Source: Epiperipatus broadwayi (Eukaryota; Onychophora; Udeonychophora; Euonychophora; Peripatidae). From it: 64,000 nt of DNA. Below are positions 58,418-64,000 of the stretch, one piece after another. Position numbers and translations under genes: made by a program. The stretch is taken from assembly GCA_028023455.1 (NCBI GenBank), contig JAQFVV010006221.1, positions 10,776,825 to 10,840,824 on the forward strand, read 5' to 3'. The notes below the pieces were generated by a model, which saw only the letters and a program-made list of their open reading frames with translations, ran no database searches and had not been told where the DNA came from. Within the stretch, counting starts at the first letter, position 1; every line of letters begins with the position of its first letter.

Positions 58418-59248
58418 ATGACAGACAAAAATAAAGCATGGCTCTTATTCCCAGGAGGCTGTAAAGTCACCAACCAAGGCAGCGGTTGGTGGCCGAAGGC
58501 AGACGGTGCTAAGAATCTCCTGATTGCGGACCCAGGCTGCCATTTGATGATGACTTTTTATTTAGGTACTTACAACTGCAGATCACTTTCAAGTGAAGGA
58601 AGATTGCAAGAATTAGAAGAAGAACTATCTTATATTAAATGGGACATTATTGGACTTTGTGATGTTAAAAGAAAAGGAGAAGAAACAATTGATTTAAAAA
58701 GTGGACATATACTCTATTATAAAGGCACACATATTGGAAATACAAGTGGAGTAGGATTCATTATAAATAAAAAGTGGAAGAACAATATTGTGGAGATTGA
58801 TGGTGTATCGGACAGAGTGGCAAGATTAGTTATACAACTTAATAGCAGATACCAAATGCAGATAATTCAGATTTATGCCCCAACAAGTTCTCATAGTGAT
58901 GAAGTAGTAGAAGATTTTTATATGGATGTACAAAAGGCTTTTGATCAGAGTAAACAACATTTTAAAATTGTTATGGGAGACTTTAATGCTAGAATTGGTA
59001 GACAAATGAAAGATGAAATTGCTGTAGGTAATTTTGGTTATGGTAATAGAAATGAGAGAGGGCATAGACTTGTGGAGTTTGCAGAAAAAGAAAAACTTTA
59101 TATTATGAATTCATTTTTTGAGAAAAATGTTAAAAGGAAATGGACATGGAAGCATCCAAATGAAAATACAGCAGAATTGGATTATATTTTGACTAACAGA
59201 AAATACATATTTCAAGATTGTAATGTTCTTAATAAATTTAACATATGA
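58418..59248 (+). pseudogene. RTE ORF part 1: APE-type endonuclease
   Basis: 276 codons from an ATG with good context to a premature TGA (59246-59248). An N-terminal leader of about 48 residues (WLLFPGGCKVTNQGSGWWPK) precedes the apurinic endonuclease fold: LGTYNCRSLSSEGRLQELEE (about 50-69; the N of YNCRS is the first metal-site region), WDIIGLCDVKRKGEE (E-motif worn to D/V), VQIYAP-equivalent IQIYAPTSS (about 150), VMGDFNARIGRQ (catalytic D and N, about 188), and the final SDH motif which falls just after the stop: the frame continues as NI-stop-SDHRLVRC. The enzyme would nick AT-rich target DNA to prime reverse transcription. The stop most simply came from CGA (arginine), as relatives have a charged residue there. 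Confidence 0.9.
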
Positions 59249-60085
59249 AGTGATCATCGATTAGTAAGGTGTAAGTTATGTGTTAATGTAAAACTAGAAA
59301 GACAAAAATTATTAAGAAAAACAGTATTTACAGTTGATATTCCTAATCTTCAGAAACATTCTAATGAATTTAAATTAGAACTTACAAATAGGTTTCAAGT
59401 GTTAGGAGATTTTGAACATGATACAGATTTGAATGAAATTAATATGAAAATAAATGATACACTTTTAAAAACTGCAACAAACATAGCTGGTAGAAAAAAG
59501 CAGCAATTGACTAATAAAATTTCTACTGAGACTAGAGAATTTATGAAGAAAAGAAGGAATATGAAGATATACAAAAATGATGTATTAAAAAAAATTGAAT
59601 ATCTCGAATTTTGTAAAATGGTACGGAAAAGAGTTGAAAATGATATAAGAAAGTATAACTGTGAAATAGCAAGGAAAGCTGTAGAAGAAAATAAAAGTCT
59701 CAAAAATGTTAAACAACATTTTGGTATTGGTAGGAAATTTATATCTGCAATAAGAAAAAAAGATGGAATTATTACTAAAAAGAGAGATGACATCATGAAA
59801 TTGGTAGAAGATTTTTATCAAGAATTATATAGTAATAAAGAACAAGTACCTCCTATATCTATTACATCTTCCGAATTGCCCAGAATTTTAAATGAAGAAG
59901 TGAGATATGCAATTAAGTGTATGAAGAAAGGAAAGGCTCCAGGAAATGATGGAATTATAATTGATATATTAAAAGAAGCAGGTGAAGAAATAGAAACAAT
60001 TTTAGCAAAGTTATATACCAAATGTCTAAATGATAAAGATGTACCGGAAGATTGGAAGAATGCAGTAATAATATTAATATTTTAA
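59249..60085 (+). pseudogene. RTE ORF part 2: linker and RT N-terminus
   Basis: Same frame as part 1. Charged, helical linker (NRFQVLGDFEHDTDLNEINM, KNDVLKKIEYLEFCKMVRKR), then the RT0 region with KQHFGIGRKFISAIRKKDGI and the conserved KGKAPGNDGIIIDILKEAGE (about 59928-59985), then YTKCLNDKDVPEDWKNAVI. The frame ends at ILIF-stop because one base has been added in the run ttttaaaaaagg (about 60080-60090). The open frames on the minus strand here are shadows. Confidence 0.88.
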
Positions 60086-61376
60086 AAAAGGTGATAAAGA
60101 AGATATTAGAAATTACAGACCTATCAGCCTTTTATCAGTTTTATATAAAAATTTTACCAAGATAATTACAACTCGTCTACAGAGAACTTTGGATTTCCAC
60201 CAACCAAGAGAACAAGCTGGATTTAAAAGTGGTTTTAATACAATAGATCATATCCAGGTATTGAGAGAAGTCATAGAAAGGACAAATGAATATGAGTTGT
60301 CATTATGTTTTGGATTTGTAGATTATGAAAAGGCATTCGATTCTATACACATTTCTTCAGTGATTAAAGCATTGGATCATCAAGGTATAGATCCATGATA
60401 TTGTCATATTTTAAAGAATATTTATAAAAATGCAACAGCAACAATTAGATTACATAATAATACTGGAAAAATCAACAGTGAGAAAGGTGTAAGACAAGGT
60501 GACTCGATATCTCCAAAACTCTTTACAGCAGTGCTGCAAGAAGTATTTTGTGGATTAAAATGGGAAACTAAAGGAGTGAAAGTAAATGGAGAGTATTTAA
60601 GTCATTTAGATTTCGCAGATGATGTAATTGTTTTTGCAAATAATGCTTCAGAGCTGCAGGAAATGTTGCAAGAGTTAGCAGATGAAAGTAGAAAAGTAGG
60701 ACTAAAGATAAATGTTAAAATGACTAAAGTAATGTTTAATCGATTTGCTCAAAATATGAAAATAAAGATTGATTATGAAGAATTAGAAGAAGTTAACAGT
60801 TACAAATACCTTGGTCAGATTATTAATACAGATGGAAACATAATGGAGGAAATTAATCATAGAATTAAACTTGGTTGGAGTGCTTTTGGTAGAAATAACT
60901 TGATACTAAAAGGAAATATGCCTATGTGTTTGAAAAGGATGGTTTTTAACAAATGTGTTTTACCAGTTCTTACTTATGGATCTGAGACTTGGACACTTAA
61001 TAGAAGAGCAATACAGAGACTTCAGACCACTCAAAGGAGTATGGAGAGATGTATGTTGGGAGTAACAAGAAGAGATCGAAAATGCAATGTATGGGTAAGA
61101 CAACAAACAGGTGTTACTGACCTTAATGAAAAAATTAAAAGATTGAAATGGAGTTGGGCTGGACATATTGCTAGAAGAGATGATAATAGATGGACAATTG
61201 AAATTTTAAACTGGATTCCAAGAGATTGTAAAAGACCCAGAAAGAGACCACATGTGTGATGGATGGATGAAATAAGAAAATGTGCAGGGGTGTTGTGGAG
61301 AAGAGAAGCTAAAGATCGGAGAAGATGGATTAAACTTGGAGAGACCTTCATCCTGCAGTGGATTGATAATGGTTGA
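60086..61376 (+). pseudogene. RTE ORF part 3: reverse transcriptase core and C-terminus
   Basis: Continuing in the next frame: KKGDKEDIRNYRPISLLSVL (RT motif 1), QAGFKSGFNTIDHIQVLREV (motif 2), CFGFVDYEKAFDSIH (motif A, catalytic D), a TGA at 60396-60398 (GIDP-stop-YCHIL), GVRQGDSISPKLFTAVLQEV (motif B), YLSHLDFADDVIVFA (catalytic FADD, about 60597-60640), VGLKINVKMTKVMF, YKYLGQIINTDGN (motif D/E), VLPVLTYGSETWTL (thumb), MLGVTRRDRKCNVWVRQQTG, IKRLKWSWAGHIARRDDNRW, KRPRKRPHV, TGA (61257-61259), WMDEIRKCAG, and finally LQWIDNG-stop at 61374-61376. Catalytic residues are all present; only stops and one shift inactivate it. Confidence 0.9.
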
Positions 61377-61395
61377 TGATGATGATGATGATACA

Positions 61396-61955
61396 TAAAC
61401 TCTATGATTATTTTCCTCATTCATTAAAATTCATTACAAGTATAATAAAATGACTAAAATTATATCGAATAAATATATAAAATTTTAACATATCTTATAT
61501 TGTATTATTAAAAATCAAAAGTTATATTGTTTAATATCTTTTCTTTTTTGTGTGTGTAAATCTATGTTAAATAAAATGCTTTTCAATTATAAATTTTTTA
61601 AATAATGATGACTTTAATAGTAATTTGATTAAAAATTATTTTAAAAAAAAAACTTATGTTAAATTACATTGAATTAATGTTATTCAAATCCTACAAATTA
61701 AATTAATTTATATCTAAAAAGTATATTATTAAACGTTTCTATAACAATATAGATTTTATTAATATTTTTATAATCTTTTTATAAATTTCACAATATTATT
61801 TTAAATATAAAAATTTAAATTTTCACAAATTATTTTCAATATAAAAATATTAATACAAATTCTAACATTATATAATTACTTGTAATTATATTATTTTAAA
61901 AAAAGTTTATCTCAGTTCAATTTTATAACTTATTTAATAATTTTTATTAAATATT
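61396..61955. other. AT-rich stretch, no gene seen
   Basis: Nothing recognised. Confidence 0.5.
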
Positions 61956-61959
61956 TAAA

Positions 61960-62055
61960 TACATGTATAGTATTTATATTTTAAGCTAGATGTATAAGAT
62001 GGAGTATATGATTAAAGGGAGTGTGAAAGTCTGGGTTCAAATCCCCTCTAATTAA
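61960..62055 (+). repeat. HHU-end-like / tRNA-like segment
   Basis: tagatgtataagatggagta, gggagtgtgaaagtctgggt, gttcaaatcccctc. It matches, in the same orientation, the minus-strand outer end of HHU copies at 39.1 and 55.2 kb (gttgtataagatgaattgca; gagagtttgaagttcc; gttcaaaccccctt). The gttcaaatccc part looks like a polymerase III B box. The hammerhead part is absent here. Confidence 0.5.
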
Positions 62056-62792
62056 TTTCTATTAAAGTAAAAAAGAAGTCCTATAATTTTTCTCTTGAAT
62101 CCTTAGAGAATAAAAAGTCCTAATATCCATTCCATATGTTTTAGTGTCACTGCAGTCAACCATGAAGAATTTACTGACTTCTGTTATAAGATTATGATAA
62201 TAAGATACCATAATCACCTTTAGCTGCCTGATAAATCTTAAATAAACATCACTATTTTCAAACATTATGAGTCCACTGGAGAATGAAGGTCTCTTTAAGT
62301 TTAATCCAGAATCTCCAATCTCTATCTTCTCTTCTCCACATCATATCCACACACTTTCTTATTTTATCCATCTATCTCACATGTGGTCTCTTTTTGGGTG
62401 TTTTACAATTTTTAGGAATCTGGTTTAAGACTTCAATTGTGCATCTATTATCATCTCTTCCAGAAGTATATTCAGCAATGTGACTTCAATCTCTTAATTC
62501 TTTCAATAACATTAGTAATACCTGCTTCTTGTTACACCTAACAAATATTTTGCCATACATTTTTTAGTAGTCTGAATTCTTTGTATTGCTCTTCTGTTAA
62601 AAGTCCAAGATTTAGATCCATAAGTAAGATCTGGTAAAAACATTTACTAAAAATCTTCCTTTTTCAAAAACATAGGCATATTTATTTTAATATTGTTATT
62701 TCTATAAAAACACTCCATGCAAATTTAATTCTATGATTAATTTTATCCATTATGTTTCCATCTGTATTAATAATTTGACCATGTATTAATAA

Positions 62793-63325
62793 AAACAGGC
62801 AAACCTCTCCATACTGTAGTGCCACTCGTGCAAGCCAGAGTAATCAATGGATGCCAGAAAGCTTGTGCATAAAATTCCTATCTATTGCCTACTTATCCAA
62901 TATCCCCAGTCTAGTTTCAAGCTTGTGGGTTTCACCAGTGTGGAGCCTTGGATCTGAGAACACCACCTAGATATTAGGATCTAATGCAACCCTCTAGCAG
63001 CCACCTTTTATCTCCACTTAACTATAAAACTATGAGAATAAAATTCAAAACACAATAATATTTTCAATCCAAGTTCATTAGCTTTTAGTCATATAGGTCT
63101 GAACTCAGTTTACTATCCATACATTTTGGTGTCCTTACTTCTTTAATAACCATAGCCACCATTATCCTATTAGGCAGGATTTGAATTAAACCACTAAATA
63201 TCACATGATCACAATTTCTTATGCTTGCTTATAACAGTTATTAAAACAGGCAAAATGTAGAGTTTGCCTGTTTTAATAACAGTTGTGAGAAAACATAAGA
63301 AATGGTGATCATGTGATGTTTCATG
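62793..63325 (-). mobile_element. HH-FB element copy 8 (palindromic 5' end)
   Basis: In the minus orientation: X, short inverted T, T, inverted X, body, hammerhead, T. The palindrome occupies 63187-63325 of the plus strand (cactaaatatcacatgatca inverted at tggtgatcatgtgatgtttc). Target duplication gtattaataa at 62783-62792 and 63326-63335, part of the RTE sequence. The arrangement is the same as in copies 1 and 3, placed on the opposite strand. Confidence 0.83.
62896..62957 (-). ncRNA. Degenerate hammerhead-like motif (HH-FB copy 8)
   Basis: Core reads CTGGTGA, so A6 is changed and activity is not expected. GAAA, actaga stem III, and the atccaa:ttggat outer stem I are recognisable. Confidence 0.5.
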
Positions 63326-63559
63326 GTATTAATAATTGCTAACTTTTTTAAATCCATCAACATCATTCTTTATTTTCTTCTTTTGAATAAATTACATTGA
63401 AAATTACTTTCGTCTTTTTATCATTTATCTTTAGTCCTACTTTCTTACTTTATTCTGATAACTCTTACTCTGAAGTATTATTTTCAAAAAAAGACACACT
63501 TAAAAAATCTAGATGACTTAAATAATCTCCATTAACTTTTGAAAAGTGTAAAAGCAATG

Positions 63560-64000
63560 TTGAGAAGATTGATGTCATATCAGACAAAGTGGCGTAATCA
63601 TTTTGGTTTGAAAAGTGAACGAATAATGTTATGGAGATTGTTAGAGAGAGTGGCAAGATTAGTGTCTAAAATTAATGGAAGATACCAATTGCAGGTAATT
63701 CCATGTTTATGCCCCAACAAGTTTTCATTTTGATAAAGGATTTTTAAATGGATATACAGAAGCCTTCTGAACAGACCAAATCTTATTTTGAAACTGTCAT
63801 GATAGATTTTAATACCAGAATTGGTAAACAATTAAAAGAGGAAAGCACTGTGGATAAATTTGATTATCATAATATTGAGATAGGATACAGACATCTAGAA
63901 TTCACAGGGAAAAAAATCTACATTATAATTTTTTTCTTTGAGAAAAAACCTAAATAACAAAAGACATGGAAGCATACAAATGAATATACAGCAGAATTGG
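63560..64000 (+). pseudogene. RTE LINE APE endonuclease fragment (runs off the window)
   Basis: Plus strand, homologous to 58780-59180 of the full copy: ERVARLVSKINGRYQLQVI, CLCPNKFSF (for IYAPTSS), MDIQKPSEQTKSYFETVMID, FNTRIGKQLKEES, YRHLEFTGK, then TWKHTNEYTAEL at the window edge. MGDFNAR has become MIDFNTR, keeping the D and N. Frameshifted near 63740 and with a stop at 63955-63957. It abuts the minus-strand RTE piece at 63545 head to head, so the two are independent truncated insertions or an inverted rearrangement of one. Confidence 0.82.

Larger units (their letters stand above)
58405..61395 (+). mobile_element. Near full-length RTE-type LINE
   Basis: About 3.0 kb with a GC-richer 5' end (58435-58555), a single long coding region of about 985 codons (58418-61376) and a very short 3' end formed by a (gat)n run at 61376-61392. 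This compact single-ORF layout, with APE endonuclease then RT and a simple-repeat tail, is that of the RTE clade. The coding region carries three in-frame TGA stops and one frameshift (see the coding entries). No clear target duplication; atacata occurs close to both ends (58404 and 61391). Other copies of the family lie at 29.3, 30.5, 47.9, 62.3 and 63.5 kb. Confidence 0.88.
62274..63545 (-). pseudogene. RTE LINE 3' fragment, interrupted by HH-FB
   Basis: Minus strand. From 63545 down: KVNGDYLSHLDFLSVSFFEN (the FADD box has decayed to FLSV), KKVGLKINDKKTKVIFN, then the HH-FB insertion at 62793-63325, then HGQIINTDGNIMDKINHRIK, LLTEEQYKEFR, GITNVIERIKRLK, QKETTCEIDG, LKETFILQWTHN. The 3' (tga)n run is missing. 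Same family as the 58.4 kb copy, older, many stops. Confidence 0.85.

Noticed and set aside
59395-60021. Several minus-strand open frames
   Set aside because: Shadows of the RTE coding region on the other strand.
1-64000. CRISPR array, operon, rRNA gene, bacterial promoter
   Set aside because: No regular spacer-repeat array, no rRNA-like sequence, and the content is clearly eukaryotic repeat DNA.

Overview
This window is eukaryotic, very AT-rich, and almost certainly metazoan nuclear DNA, probably from an invertebrate. Evidence: several decayed non-LTR retrotransposons, two kinds of Penelope-like element (PLE), short tRNA-derived SINEs with oligo-A tails and target duplications, foldback elements, and no operons or bacterial gene spacing. 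I could not fix the phylum. I found no convincing host exon, rRNA gene or functional tRNA gene; the window reads as intergenic or deep intronic repeat-rich DNA.

Layout. 1-0.5 kb: PLE reverse transcriptase (RT) fragment on the minus strand. 1.2-1.9 kb: first copy of a foldback family called HH-FB here. 3.5-27.5 kb: mostly unassigned AT-rich DNA with degenerate tandem repeats, a TIR element (8.8-10.25 kb), SINEs (10.7, 11.5, 15.8, 16.8, 24.8 kb), palindromic elements (12.5-13.3 kb) and tandem duplications of 217 and 354 bp. 27.9-33.5 kb: LINE remnants and four units of HH-FB, one inserted in a LINE. 35.8-36.7 kb: compound foldback element. 39-39.7 kb: hammerhead-bearing tandem unit (HHU). 40.4-42.2 kb: second PLE lineage, two pieces. 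45.2-47.5 kb: best-preserved PLE, with RT plus GIY-YIG endonuclease. 48-54.5 kb: three minus-strand LINEs. 55.2-58.2 kb: HHU copies with hammerheads. 58.4-61.4 kb: almost full-length RTE-type LINE. 62.3-64 kb: two further RTE pieces.

The most interesting material is a set of hammerhead ribozyme motifs in two unrelated repeat families. HHU units repeat with a period of about 458-460 bp and carry minus-strand type I hammerheads whose outer stem I shows compensatory changes between copies. HH-FB elements (61-673 bp) have fixed ends, mostly 10-13 bp target duplications, and a hammerhead-like core with matching stems I and III. Several HH-FB copies are palindromic, made of inverted pieces of their own ends. 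Both PLE lineages show the same habit: an inverted copy of their 3' end joined to a truncated 5' end. I infer that HH-FB and HHU may be non-autonomous retroelements mobilised by PLE-type machinery, similar in principle to retrozymes and the schistosome Sm-alpha family. That is a hypothesis, not something the sequence proves.
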